64,000 nt of DNA, from contig NZ_JAUSUK010000001.1 of assembly GCF_030813515.1 (NCBI RefSeq), forward strand, positions 434,001 through 498,000, in the 5' to 3' direction. Made by a program: the position numbers and the translations under genes. Each line of letters opens with the position of its first letter. Within the stretch, counting starts at the first letter, position 1. This stretch comes from Rhodopseudomonas julia (GTDB taxonomy: Bacteria; Pseudomonadota; Alphaproteobacteria; Rhizobiales; Afifellaceae). This document shows positions 55,057 to 63,231 of this stretch, piece after piece. The notes under the pieces were generated by a model. It saw only the letters and a program-made list of their open reading frames with translations, had not been told where the DNA came from and made no database searches.

Positions 55057-55285
55057 TGTGGAAGGCAGTGTTGAAGCGCCACGATGCCCACGCGACAGCT
55101 AGAGCCGACACTAGGGTTGACAGTGACAGCAACTGGAATGCGACGCCAATCTCCCGACCGCAGGAGGTATCGCCGCAGGTTGTCTCGATAGCATCGTGAA
55201 GGGTGGAGAGCTGACCTTGCAGCAGCCACAACACGAAGAAGAACACACAGGTCGGAATTACGCTCGCCCAGTTGATGCGCCCCAT
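55037..55285 (-). CDS. Small membrane protein, two helices
   Basis: The 82-residue protein starts at ATG 55285 with an excellent AGGAGG ribosome site eight bases upstream. It has two hydrophobic helices (about 8-24 and 49-66) separated by a short loop with two Cys (ETTCGDTSCG). The family is unknown. It is the first gene of a possible leftward pair with 54586. Confidence 0.6.
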   Translation of the reverse strand: MGRINWASVIPTCVFFFVLWLLQGQLSTLHDAIETTCGDTSCGREIGVAFQLLSLSTLVSALAVAWASWRFNTAFHIDRNGA

Positions 55286-55618
55286 CCTTTGCCCTCCTGT
55301 TGCTCGGCGCAATCATAGCTGAGACACGGTCGAAAAATCACGCAATACAACTGCGAATAGTCGCGCACCTTGGGAGCCAGAAATCGCCGCTGTTTGTGGG
55401 AACGCCGCGAAGAAGCGCGCAACTAGAGGGTCGGCGGCATTTTGACGCTCCCCGCTCCGATGCTATCATTCCGCTCTGGCCCGGAGCGGATCTTCTGCTC
55501 ACGGGAATCGAACGGCCACCTTGGGTCTGGAACTGAAAAGCCGCTCTCCGCCGACTGATCCTCCTGAGCCGCCACTCCGCTTTCGGCCCTTCACGCTCAT
55601 TTGCCCCGACACACCGCC
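55286..55618. other. Intergenic region, no gene seen
   Basis: About 330 bases lie upstream of the small membrane gene. Only short frames of non-coding composition are present; the promoter for the leftward unit must lie here. Confidence 0.35.
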
Positions 55619-56164
55619 CTACCTCCCCCTCACCCGGCACCCCTCAAATCCCCCATCCGCCAGCCGCGTGCAGAGCGTGTCCCATTCGCAGCCGGCGCAG
55701 GCGGGGCGGGTGGTGCCTTTTTGGAACCAGGCGCGCATCTCGTCGACCCGCGTGTGGGAGAGCGGGATCACCGTGCCGGCCTTAACCGTCATGCCGAGTT
55801 TGTCGCCGACATCGCGGGCGGCCTTGCGGTCGCGTTCGCTCACCGACGCCTTGAAGCAATGCGGCTCTTTTTCGGCCGCGATCACGCAGGCGCAGAGCGG
55901 GTCGGGGCCGTCGACGATTTTGACGGCAGCCCCCGCATTGATCGCCGCCGCCACCTCTTCGAAGCGGGCGACGAAGCCCGGCGAATAGCCTTTGCCCGCA
56001 AAGGTCAGCATGCACAGGAGATGGTGGGCGCGCAGCTCCACCACCCCCGCATCGCCCGCGCCCGCATCGCCGCTCCCCGCGCGGGCGCCCGCACCCACCC
56101 TCTCCAGGCCTTCGCCCTCAGAACTCTCTTTGGCGCGGTTTTCCCTGTCCACAGGCGCGGTCAT
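55619..56164 (-). CDS. DUF1284 domain-containing protein
   Basis: The 181-residue protein carries the DUF1284 domain from about 42 onward: VELRAHHLLCMLTFAGKGYSPGFVARF, then CACVIAAEKEPHCF and the C-terminal ACAGCEWDTLC. Its numerous Cys suggest metal or iron-sulphur binding. The first 40 residues are a charged, low-complexity extension. The function is unknown. It overlaps the DUF1413-like gene by four bases, forming part of a leftward cluster 55619-58390. Confidence 0.82.
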   Translation of the reverse strand: MTAPVDRENRAKESSEGEGLERVGAGARAGSGDAGAGDAGVVELRAHHLLCMLTFAGKGYSPGFVARFEEVAAAINAGAAVKIVDGPDPLCACVIAAEKEPHCFKASVSERDRKAARDVGDKLGMTVKAGTVIPLSHTRVDEMRAWFQKGTTRPACAGCEWDTLCTRLADGGFEGCRVRGR

Positions 56165-56406
56165 CGGCCGGTCCAGCGATAGACCCGGCCGCCGTCCGTC
56201 TTGCGGCCCGTATCCTCGACGCCCGGAAAGTCGCCGGCGCGCACGGCGTTCAAGAACGTGCGGCCGAGCTTCACCCGGTCGCCGATATAAAGCCCGTCCC
56301 AGCCCTCCCCATAGATTTCGGGGAAGTGAAATTCTCCGGGCGCGCGGGCGTTGAGCGCCCGTTCAAGCCGCGCGCGTTCCGCCTCGTCAAAACCCATGTC
56401 CCTCAT
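56161..56406 (-). CDS. Small DUF1413-like protein
   Basis: The 81-residue protein has a helical N-terminus and a compact core, FHFPEIYGEGWDGLYIG, followed by RVKLGRTFLNAVRAGDFPGV. This resembles the DUF1413 small domain (a tryptophan, then 'G.R.KLGR.F...V'). Function unknown. The stop overlaps the DUF1284 start and the LOG gene lies seven bases upstream, so all three are probably co-transcribed. Confidence 0.65.
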   Translation of the reverse strand: MRDMGFDEAERARLERALNARAPGEFHFPEIYGEGWDGLYIGDRVKLGRTFLNAVRAGDFPGVEDTGRKTDGGRVYRWTGR

Positions 56407-56413
56407 GGCGCGC

Positions 56414-56995
56414 TCACCTCTCGCGGCCGGCGATCCATTTCTCCACCTGCGGCGGCTGATAGGTCTTGAAGCGGTGGAGAAGCGTGCCGGGGTCCGCCTC
56501 CACCATCAGCATCGCCCGGTGTTCGGGGCGCATGAAATGCTCCGCCGCCTGGTGGTCGAGGAAGGCGGCGAGGCCGTCATAAAACCCCGCCACGTTCAAC
56601 AGCCCGACCGGCTTCTGATGATAGCCGAGCTGGCCCCAGGTCCACACTTCGAAGAGCTCTTCGAGCGTGCCCGCCCCGCCCGGCAGCGCCACGAACCCGT
56701 CGGAGAGGTCGCCCATCAGCGCTTTCCTCTCATGCATGGAGCCGACTTCGTGGAGTTTCGTGAGCCCCTTATGCGCCACCTCCTTTTGCACGAGCGCATG
56801 CGGAATGACGCCGATCACCTCGCCGCCCGCCGTCAGCGCGGCGTTGGCGACGGCGCCCATCAGCCCGACGCGCGCGCCGCCATAGACGAGGCGCAGCCCC
56901 GCCTCGGCAATCGCCACGCCCAGGCTGGCGGCGGCACGCGCATAATCGGCGCGGGCTCCGGCATTGGAGCCGCAGAAGACGCAGATCGCCTGCAT
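56414..56995 (-). CDS. LOG family protein (TIGR00730, Rossmann fold)
   Basis: The 193-residue protein has the LOG signatures VYGGARVGLMGAVA (about 38-51) and PGGAGTLEE (105-113), the phosphate-binding motif of cytokinin riboside 5'-monophosphate phosphoribohydrolases. Members release the base from AMP-like nucleotides; bacterial LOGs are nucleotide hydrolases or make cytokinins in plant associates. It lies 12 bases downstream of the M20 peptidase gene in the same operon. Confidence 0.9.
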   Translation of the reverse strand: MQAICVFCGSNAGARADYARAAASLGVAIAEAGLRLVYGGARVGLMGAVANAALTAGGEVIGVIPHALVQKEVAHKGLTKLHEVGSMHERKALMGDLSDGFVALPGGAGTLEELFEVWTWGQLGYHQKPVGLLNVAGFYDGLAAFLDHQAAEHFMRPEHRAMLMVEADPGTLLHRFKTYQPPQVEKWIAGRER

Positions 56996-57007
56996 AATGT
57001 GCCCCGC

Positions 57008-58390
57008 TTACGCCCCGAGCGCCGAAAGGATCCGCGCCCAGGAGCGGATGCCGTGCCGAAAACTCTTCAGATTGTATTTCTCGTTCGGCGAGTGGATGCG
57101 GTCGTCGTCGAGCGCGAAGCCGACGAGCACCGTGTCCATGCCGAGAACGCGCTTGAACTGCGCCACGATCGGGATCGAGCCGCCCATGCCGATGAGTTTC
57201 GCCTCCGTGCCCCATTCCTCTGAAAGCGCCGTCAGCGACCGCGACACCCATTCGCTGTCGGATGGCTGGGTGATGGCGCCCTCGCCGCCATGGCTCTTGA
57301 ACGTCACCTTGCAATCGCCCGGCACGCGCGCCGCCACAAAGGCGCGGAACGCCTCGCGGATCTTGTCCGGCTCCTGCTCGCCGACGAGCCGGAAGGAGAC
57401 CTTCGCCGACGCCTTCGCCGGGATCACCGTCTTGCTGCCGTCGCCGGTATAGCCGCCGATGATGCCGTTCACCTCCGCCGTCGGCCGCGCCCAGATCTGT
57501 TCCAGAACCGAATAGGCCTTTTCGCCCCCCGGCTCTTTGAGGCCGATCTCGGCGAGAAACGCCTGCGGGTCGAAGCCGAGGCTCTCCCAGGCGGCCTTTT
57601 CCTCTGCCGTCAGCTCGGCGACGCCATCGTAAAAGCCCGGGATCTGGATGCGCCCCTCGTCATCGCGCAGATCCGCGAGCACCTTCGTCAAGACATGGAT
57701 CGGGTTCCTGGCCGCCGAGCCATAATGCCCGGAATGGAGGTCATAGGAAGGCCCCTCGATGAACACCTCCTCATAGAGAAGCCCGCGCAGGCGCGTCGCG
57801 ATCGCCGGCGTATTGGCATCCCATTGCGAGGTGTCGCAGACGAAGGCGACGTCGGCCTTCAGCTCCTCGACATTCTCTTTGAGGAACGGCAGCAGCGACG
57901 GGCTCGCCGATTCCTCCTCGCCCTCCAGAAGCACCGTCACATTGACCGGCAGCCGGCCCTCTTCCTCCATCAAGGCGCGCGCCGCCTCGATGAAGGTCAT
58001 GAACTGGCCCTTGTCGTCGGAGGAACCGCGGCCGAGAATTTTCGCCTCATCGCCCTCGCCCGCCACCTGCGGCTCGAACGGCGGCGTCTCCCACAGCTCC
58101 AGCGGGTCCGCCGGCTGCACGTCGTAATGGCCGTAGAAGAGGATATGCGGCTTGTCCTCGCCCGCGCCCTTGTAATGGCCGACCACCATCGGATGGCCGA
58201 TCGTGTCGCGGACCGACGCCTCAAAGCCGATCTCGTTCAGCTGCGTCGCGCACCAGGAGGCGGCGTTGCGGCAGGCGGCGGCATAGGCCGGATCGGCGGA
58301 AATCGACGGGATGCGGATCAATTGAAAGAGCCGCTCCAGCGCCTCGCCGGAAACGGCGGAATCGATGCGGGCAAGGGTGTTTTGAAGCAT
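57008..58390 (-). CDS. M20 family dipeptidase
   Basis: This is a 460-residue M20/M25/M40 metallopeptidase. Di-zinc site residues are His88 and Asp90 (GHYDVQP), Asp125/126 (GRGSSDDKGQ), the EGEEE cluster at 156-160 (catalytic Glu plus ligand) and the C-terminal HSPNEKY. A dimerisation lid domain lies at about 210-370 (YDLHSGHYGS). It is related to carnosinase-like dipeptidases. I chose ATG 58390, preceded by GAAGG, because MLQNTLARID is the usual start. ATGs at 58402 and 58441 are alternatives. Confidence 0.9.
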   Translation of the reverse strand: MLQNTLARIDSAVSGEALERLFQLIRIPSISADPAYAAACRNAASWCATQLNEIGFEASVRDTIGHPMVVGHYKGAGEDKPHILFYGHYDVQPADPLELWETPPFEPQVAGEGDEAKILGRGSSDDKGQFMTFIEAARALMEEEGRLPVNVTVLLEGEEESASPSLLPFLKENVEELKADVAFVCDTSQWDANTPAIATRLRGLLYEEVFIEGPSYDLHSGHYGSAARNPIHVLTKVLADLRDDEGRIQIPGFYDGVAELTAEEKAAWESLGFDPQAFLAEIGLKEPGGEKAYSVLEQIWARPTAEVNGIIGGYTGDGSKTVIPAKASAKVSFRLVGEQEPDKIREAFRAFVAARVPGDCKVTFKSHGGEGAITQPSDSEWVSRSLTALSEEWGTEAKLIGMGGSIPIVAQFKRVLGMDTVLVGFALDDDRIHSPNEKYNLKSFRHGIRSWARILSALGA

Positions 58391-58559
58391 GTGAGCCTTC
58401 ATGTTTTCGCGCCGGCCGGACGGGCGTTGCGATCGCGGCATCGCACGAACGATACCTCTCCCGCCCGGGCGCGCCAGGGTTTACCCGTCCCTAGCCGATC
58501 GCGCCCCCGCTCGGCAAATCACAGGCGCATGGCGGACCCGCAGAAAAGCCGTGCGCCGA

Positions 58560-59411
58560 TCACCAGCCCAGAACCAGCATCCGGTAGGGCATCCAGATCC
58601 CCATGGCGATCATCATCAGGTTCTCCGTCAGCGACACGAAGCCGAGCGGCACATTGCTGCCGCCGCCCACGCAGGCGCATTTCAGTTCCCGCTTGTCGAT
58701 ATAGACGGCCTTGAAGACGGAGGCCGCCCCCACCCCACCGATGAAGAGCGCGATCGGCGCGGAAATGAAGGTCAGCGCCCCGGCGATCATCAAGATCCCG
58801 GCCGCCGCCTCGCCGAAGGGATAAAAGTAGGCGTAGCGCACATATTTCGGCGCGAGCAGATCGTAGTTCAGGAACATGGTGGAAAAGCTCTCCACGTCCT
58901 GCAGCTTCTGCACCGCCAACAGGCACATCGAAATGGCGATGAACCATTCGAGCGCGCGCACGGTAAAGATGTTGCCGAAGGCGGCAAAGCTGACGGCAAG
59001 CGCCATCAAAAAGGCGACGGAAAAGATGGCGATCACCGGCCGGTAGCTCGTCTCGCCTTCCTTCGTCACATGCTGGCCGAAATGCTCGCGCAATTCGTCA
59101 TAGCCGCCGATGCGGTCGCCCGCGATGAAGATCTGCGGCGTCGTCTCCACATCGTGCTCGCGCTGAAAGGCGTCGGTCTCCGCGCGGGTTTCGAGCCAGT
59201 GATCCTCAACCGCAAACCCCTCGCGTTCGAGCAGATCCTTCGCCTTGATGCCGAAGGGGCAGACATGCTCCTCCATCACCATGCGATAAACGGCAGCCTC
59301 CTTCGCCCCGCTCGCACGCCCCTGCCCGTTGGCACTCTCCGGCATTCCACTCTCAGGCGCCCGGCCCTCCGCCCCTCTCTCCGGGGTCACTCTTTCCGCT
59401 GTCTCCGACAT
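58560..59411 (-). CDS. Glutaredoxin domain fused to MauE/DoxX-like membrane domain
   Basis: The 283-residue protein has a 38-residue disordered N-terminus, then a glutaredoxin domain (about 40-115). Its redox motif is CPFG with a single Cys51, not CPYC. A membrane part with four helices follows (about 123-280), of the MauE/methylamine-utilisation type, with KCACVGGGSNVPLGFVSLTEN near the end. MauE-type proteins move disulphides across the membrane. This fusion recurs in proteobacteria as 'glutaredoxin family protein'. It is convergent with nothing close; intergenic repeats follow its start. Confidence 0.85.
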   Translation of the reverse strand: MSETAERVTPERGAEGRAPESGMPESANGQGRASGAKEAAVYRMVMEEHVCPFGIKAKDLLEREGFAVEDHWLETRAETDAFQREHDVETTPQIFIAGDRIGGYDELREHFGQHVTKEGETSYRPVIAIFSVAFLMALAVSFAAFGNIFTVRALEWFIAISMCLLAVQKLQDVESFSTMFLNYDLLAPKYVRYAYFYPFGEAAAGILMIAGALTFISAPIALFIGGVGAASVFKAVYIDKRELKCACVGGGSNVPLGFVSLTENLMMIAMGIWMPYRMLVLGW

Positions 59412-59570
59412 GCCGTTTCCCACGTTTTTAAGTCCTCTCGTGGGAGCCAACGCCTTGAGCGCATTGGGGTTCACAGGCGGAGGGAGAAAGAGGGGCCTAA
59501 GCCGACACGCAAGGAAGCGCAAAAGAGAAAGCGCGTCGCTCCACGGCGCCGCACTCACGGCACGGCCCAT

Positions 59571-59645
59571 CCCGCGGCACGGCCTGTTCCTCTCCCCCTT
59601 GGGGAGAGGTCGCCGCGCAGCGGCGGGTGAGGGGTGGCGCCGATT
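59571..59645. repeat. Dispersed palindromic intergenic repeat, 75-bp form, copy 1
   Basis: It contains 'cctctcccccttggggagagg', then stem 'cgccgcgcagcggcg' and 'ggtgaggggtggcgccgatt'. It differs from copy 59930-60004 at three positions by eye. Confidence 0.85.
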
Positions 59646-59670
59646 GGCGAGCCCGCCATCAGCCTAAAGC

Positions 59671-59742
59671 ACGGCCTACCCTCGCCCCCCCTTGCGGGGA
59701 GAGGGTGGCTGCCGCAGGCAGCCGGGTGAGGGGTACCTCCGA
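59671..59742. repeat. Dispersed palindromic intergenic repeat, variant form
   Basis: This copy has the same architecture with different stems: 'ccttgcggggagagg' then the hairpin GGCTGCCGCAGGCAGCC and 'gggtgaggggtacc'. It lies 25 bases after copy 1. Confidence 0.7.
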
Positions 59743-59787
59743 GCCAGCTCGGGGCACGGCCGCGCCAAACACGCAAAAGCCGCCGAC

Positions 59788-59840
59788 ACCCCTCCCCTAA
59801 CCCCTCCCCGCAAGGGGGAGGGGAACTCCGCCGTGCCCGA
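59788..59840. repeat. Dispersed palindromic intergenic repeat, inverted short form
   Basis: 'cacccctcccctaaccc' followed by 'ctccccgcaagggggagggg' is the inverted short form, as at 43076-43118. Confidence 0.75.
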
Positions 59841-59929
59841 ACACACGCCCTCACCCATCCGTCGGCCGCAACCGGAGCTCGGCATAGGTCACGACAAACC
59901 AGGAAAGCACGAGTCAAGCCACCGCCCCG

Positions 59930-60004
59930 CCCGCGGCACGGCCTGTTCCTCTCCCCCGTGGGGAGAGGTCGCCGCGAAGCGGCGGGTGAGGGGTGACGCC
60001 GATT
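59930..60004. repeat. Dispersed palindromic intergenic repeat, 75-bp form, copy 2
   Basis: This is a near-identical twin of 59571-59645 in the same orientation. Composition changes sharply right after it, from GC-rich repeats to the AT-rich 3' end of the coiled-coil gene, so it marks one edge of the accessory pair. Confidence 0.85.
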
Positions 60005-60026
60005 ATATGTTATCAGTTATAGGCTT

Positions 60027-60455
60027 TTAATCTATATTATTTACAAGTCTTTCTTCAATACGGGATTCGATTTCCGCTCCCATTCGATCATTTAACATTG
60101 CGAAAATATATCTAGCTTGTTCAGAATCCTCTACATATTGCTTCACCGCTTTTTCGACGCGGAGTGAAATCTGCAGATCAATCCGTTTATCGATATCGTC
60201 GAGCCGGTGGGCTGTGGCGGCGGCGCGCTCATCAAGGCGTTTGTCCATTTCCTCGAGTTTTCCAGTCAGGCGGTTCAGGAGCTGGGAGCATTGATCGGCG
60301 ATCTTGCGAGCATTGTCAGCGTCCTTACCGAGCCGTGCCAGTTTCTCGTCAATGACCACAAGCGTCCGAAGCCCTTCATAAAGTGCCTTCATCACGCCCT
60401 TGCCCTGCGCGCCAGTATCCGATGACGTCGCGGGTCTAGGAGGGGTGTCGGTCAT
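60027..60455 (-). CDS. Hypothetical coiled-coil protein
   Basis: The 142-residue protein starts at ATG 60455. After a 20-residue Pro/Thr-rich leader it is almost entirely helical with heptad-like spacing (about 25-140): ALYEGLRTLVVIDEKLARLG, LNRLTGKLEEMDKRLDERAA, HRLDDIDKRID. It should form a long coiled coil or helical hairpin. It has no signal peptide or membrane segment. Its start lies inside the end of the 32-residue-repeat gene (about 20-base overlap), so it is translated with it. Family unknown. Confidence 0.7.
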   Translation of the reverse strand: MTDTPPRPATSSDTGAQGKGVMKALYEGLRTLVVIDEKLARLGKDADNARKIADQCSQLLNRLTGKLEEMDKRLDERAAATAHRLDDIDKRIDLQISLRVEKAVKQYVEDSEQARYIFAMLNDRMGAEIESRIEERLVNNID

Positions 60456-62361
60456 TAATCCGGTCCAATCGTTCGGCAATATTGAGAAGGGATCGCGCCG
60501 TTGCGGCATTGGCCTCGCGCGCCGTCTCGATTTGCCGGTCGAGCTCTATGTCTAGAGCGCGGGTCGCGGCAATGAAATCAGCGGCCATGGAGGCAAGAAA
60601 AACCGGGTCTTCGTCGGACTCACCTTCCGGCTGTTGAGGCCAATGTGGCAAGATGGCGGTCAACGCCTCGGCCCGATCGCTATCGTCCTGGATGGCGTTG
60701 GCGACGTCGAGCGCGCGCACCAGAAGTGCTTCCGGCAGGTGCGGGGCGAGGGCGGACAACGCCCTGGCGCGCCTCCCCTCATCTCGGATGAACGTAGCAG
60801 CCTCAAGCGCGCGCTCCAGCATCTCGATGCGTTGATGACCCGGCAGGTGTGGCGCGATAGCAGTCAACGTCCGCGCCCGACTGCCGCAGTCCAGGATAGC
60901 AGTGGCAACGTCGAGCGCGCGAGGGAAAAGCGCTTCTGAAAGATGTGGCGCCAGGGCGGAAAACGCCCAGGCGCGATAACCCTCATCCTGGATTAACGTG
61001 ACGGCCTCGAGCGCGCGCGGGAGAAGCGCTTCTGAAAGATGTGGCGCCAGGGCGGAAAACGCCCAGGCGCGATAACCCTCATCCTGGATTAACGTGACGG
61101 CCTCGAGCGCGCGCGGGAGAAGCGTTTCCGGCAGATGTGGCGCCAGGGCGGATAACACATCGGCGCGTGACCTGTCGCCCTGGCTGGCTGCGGCCTCGAT
61201 CGCATGCTCCAGAAGCGATTCCGACAGGTGGGGGGAGAGAGCGGTCAGCGCCTCGGCCCGATAGCTGTCCTCCGGGATGGCGATGGCGACGTCGAGCACG
61301 AGCGGGAGGCGCGCTGCGGGAAGATGTGACGCGAGGGCGGACAACGCTTTGGCGCGCGACCCGTCGTCGTTACTGGCTGCTGCGACCTTGATCGCACTCT
61401 CCAGAAGCGCTTCCGACAGATGGGGGGAGAGAGCAGTTAACGCCTCGGCCCGATAGCTGTCGCTCAGTATGGCGATGGCGACGTTGAACGCGCGCGGCGG
61501 AAGCGTTGCCGGCAAATGTGGCGCCAGGGCGGATAGCACATCGGCGCGATGCCATTCGGCTTCGATAGTGGCGGCAACGTCGAGCGCGCGAGGAAAAAGC
61601 GCTTCTGACAGATGTGGCGCCAGGGCGGACAACGCCGCGGCGCGAGAAGCCTCATCCTGGATTAACGTGACGGCCTCAAGCGCGCGCGGGAGAAAGGCTT
61701 CCGGCAGATGCGGCGCAAAGGCAGACCACGCCAGGGCGCGACACCTGTCATCATCGATGGCGGTGGCAGCCTCGATCGCGCGCGGAAGAAGCGCTCCGGG
61801 CAGGTGTGGAGCGAGGGCAGCAAACGCCCTGGCGCGAGGCCATTCATGCTCGATCGCGCTGGCGGCGTCGAGCACACGTGTCAGCATCTCAAGGCGTTGA
61901 TGGTCCGACAGGTGCAGCGTGAGGGCCGATAAGGCCTTGGCGCGAAAACTGTCATCCTCAATGAAGGTAGCAGCGTCTATCGCGCGCGGGAGAAGGGCTT
62001 CCGGCAGATGCGGCGCAAAGGCAGACCACGCCAGGGCGCGACACCTGAAGTCATTGATGGCGGTGGCGGCCCCGATCGCGCGCAGAAGAAGCACTTCCGG
62101 CAGATGCGGCGCGAGGGCCAGCAAAGCCAGGGCGCGAGAGATCTCGCCCTTGATGACAGAAACGACATCCAGCACATATGCGCAAATGTCTACGTAGCTC
62201 ATACTCTGAAAATCTGTGCGCCCGACTTTACGGCCAGCCGGACGCTCTCGCCCGAACAGTTTGTCGTCAGAACCCTCAATGTCCGCTAGCGCCATTTCAA
62301 GCTCCAACAGGGCATCAAATGCCTCGTCCCGATACGCCGTTTTTATTGGAGTTCGTGCCAT
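60436..62361 (-). CDS. Helical-repeat solenoid protein (sixteen 32-residue repeats)
   Basis: The 641-residue protein has a unique N-terminus (1-70) and about sixteen consecutive repeats of 32 residues (two of 36) from about 75 to 590. The consensus resembles RALALSALAPHLPEALLPRA followed by a helix ending in an acidic D/E pair. The C-terminal 50 residues are helical (LDRQIETAREANAATARSLL), like the partner encoded next. Each repeat is a helix pair, so an alpha-solenoid for protein binding is expected. No enzymatic domain is visible. Similar repeats occur in bacterial conflict or signalling proteins. A start at 62424 is possible. Confidence 0.75.
   Translation of the reverse strand: MARTPIKTAYRDEAFDALLELEMALADIEGSDDKLFGRERPAGRKVGRTDFQSMSYVDICAYVLDVVSVIKGEISRALALLALAPHLPEVLLLRAIGAATAINDFRCRALAWSAFAPHLPEALLPRAIDAATFIEDDSFRAKALSALTLHLSDHQRLEMLTRVLDAASAIEHEWPRARAFAALAPHLPGALLPRAIEAATAIDDDRCRALAWSAFAPHLPEAFLPRALEAVTLIQDEASRAAALSALAPHLSEALFPRALDVAATIEAEWHRADVLSALAPHLPATLPPRAFNVAIAILSDSYRAEALTALSPHLSEALLESAIKVAAASNDDGSRAKALSALASHLPAARLPLVLDVAIAIPEDSYRAEALTALSPHLSESLLEHAIEAAASQGDRSRADVLSALAPHLPETLLPRALEAVTLIQDEGYRAWAFSALAPHLSEALLPRALEAVTLIQDEGYRAWAFSALAPHLSEALFPRALDVATAILDCGSRARTLTAIAPHLPGHQRIEMLERALEAATFIRDEGRRARALSALAPHLPEALLVRALDVANAIQDDSDRAEALTAILPHWPQQPEGESDEDPVFLASMAADFIAATRALDIELDRQIETAREANAATARSLLNIAERLDRINDRHPS
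60928..61119 (-). repeat. Perfect 96-bp tandem duplication inside the solenoid gene
   Basis: Bases 60928-61023 are repeated exactly at 61024-61119, encoding one 32-residue unit twice. The other repeats differ from each other at many positions. This identical pair therefore shows a recent unit duplication that kept the reading frame. Confidence 0.88.
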
Positions 62362-62371
62362 ACGATCATTT

Positions 62372-62629
62372 CTAGCGAAAAGACTCGGATATGCGCATAC
62401 CGGAAAACTCGTCCTGTAATACACCGACGTTTATATTATATTCTCTAATTATAGCATTCTTCCAGCACAACTCAACGGCTTGTCGCAGCGATCGCAATTC
62501 AGCTCCAATGCCGGGAAGCGGCCCAAAAAGGTAAAACCCTACATTCGTACACACTTGTCTGGACCCAACGACATATGCTGACCCCTGCGTTCCGGGGAAG
62601 GTACTTATCGTGCTGCTTTCGGCTTTCAC
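62372..62629 (-). CDS. Possible small protein upstream of the solenoid gene
   Basis: This 85-residue frame begins at GTG 62629 behind a GGGGGAGAGG ribosome-site-like run and ends 10 bases before the solenoid ATG at 62361. It contains VCTNVGFYLFGPLPGIGAEL and otherwise no recognised motif. If real it would be the first gene of a three-gene unit; it may also be untranslated leader. Confidence 0.3.
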   Translation of the reverse strand: MKAESSTISTFPGTQGSAYVVGSRQVCTNVGFYLFGPLPGIGAELRSLRQAVELCWKNAIIREYNINVGVLQDEFSGMRISESFR

Positions 62630-62700
62630 CGCCTCTCCCCCTTGCCTCCCCTCCTCCCCGCGGCCATAACCCCTCGCCGAAACGTCCCGGGAAAACCCTC

Positions 62701-63081
62701 ATGGAAGAGCTCGTTCAGCGCGTCAGGCGCGCCCTTGGTGTCGACGCGGAGACGGCGCAATCCGCCATCCGCGCCGTGGTCTCCTTCCTCAACCGCGAAG
62801 GGCCGCAGGCGGAGATGGCAAAACTCGTCGCGGCGATCGACGGGGCGGAGGACTATGTCGGGCCGACGCCCGATCAGGATGCCGTCACGCTCGGCGGGCT
62901 CGGCGGGCTGATGGGCGGCGGCATCATGGAAATTCTGGGCGAGCTTCAGTCGCTCGGCCTCGACATCGGCCAGATCCAGACGCTCGGCGAAGAAATCTTC
63001 GGTTTTGCCCGCGAAAAGGTCGGCACGGAAACGACCGACAAACTGGTGCGCGGCACGCCGGGGCTTTCGCAGTTTCTCTAA
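62701..63081 (+). CDS. DUF2267-like small helical protein
   Basis: The 126-residue protein has an N-terminal helical part (ELVQRVRRALGVDAETAQSAI, RAVVSFLNREGPQAEMAKLVAAI), which resembles the DUF2267/DUF2780 type of small soluble domain. A Gly-rich segment (about 63-75, LGGLGGLMGGG) and two more helices follow. There is no signal peptide. Function unknown. It is divergent from the possible small gene at 62372. Confidence 0.7.
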   Translation: MEELVQRVRRALGVDAETAQSAIRAVVSFLNREGPQAEMAKLVAAIDGAEDYVGPTPDQDAVTLGGLGGLMGGGIMEILGELQSLGLDIGQIQTLGEEIFGFAREKVGTETTDKLVRGTPGLSQFL

Positions 63082-63231
63082 AACCGATCCGCAAAAGCCC
63101 GCATCGTAGCCGTCTGGCCCGCGTCATCCGGGGCGCGACCGCCGCCACTCACACCCACGTGATCTCGGCGCTGGCGTTGCGGGTGAAGATGCGGCTAAAT
63201 GATGGCGGAGGGGGGCTCTTGGAGGACAAGC

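Noticed and set aside
55300-55536. Short rightward frame upstream of the DUF1284 gene
   Set aside because: No ribosome site, biased composition and no domain; treated as non-coding.
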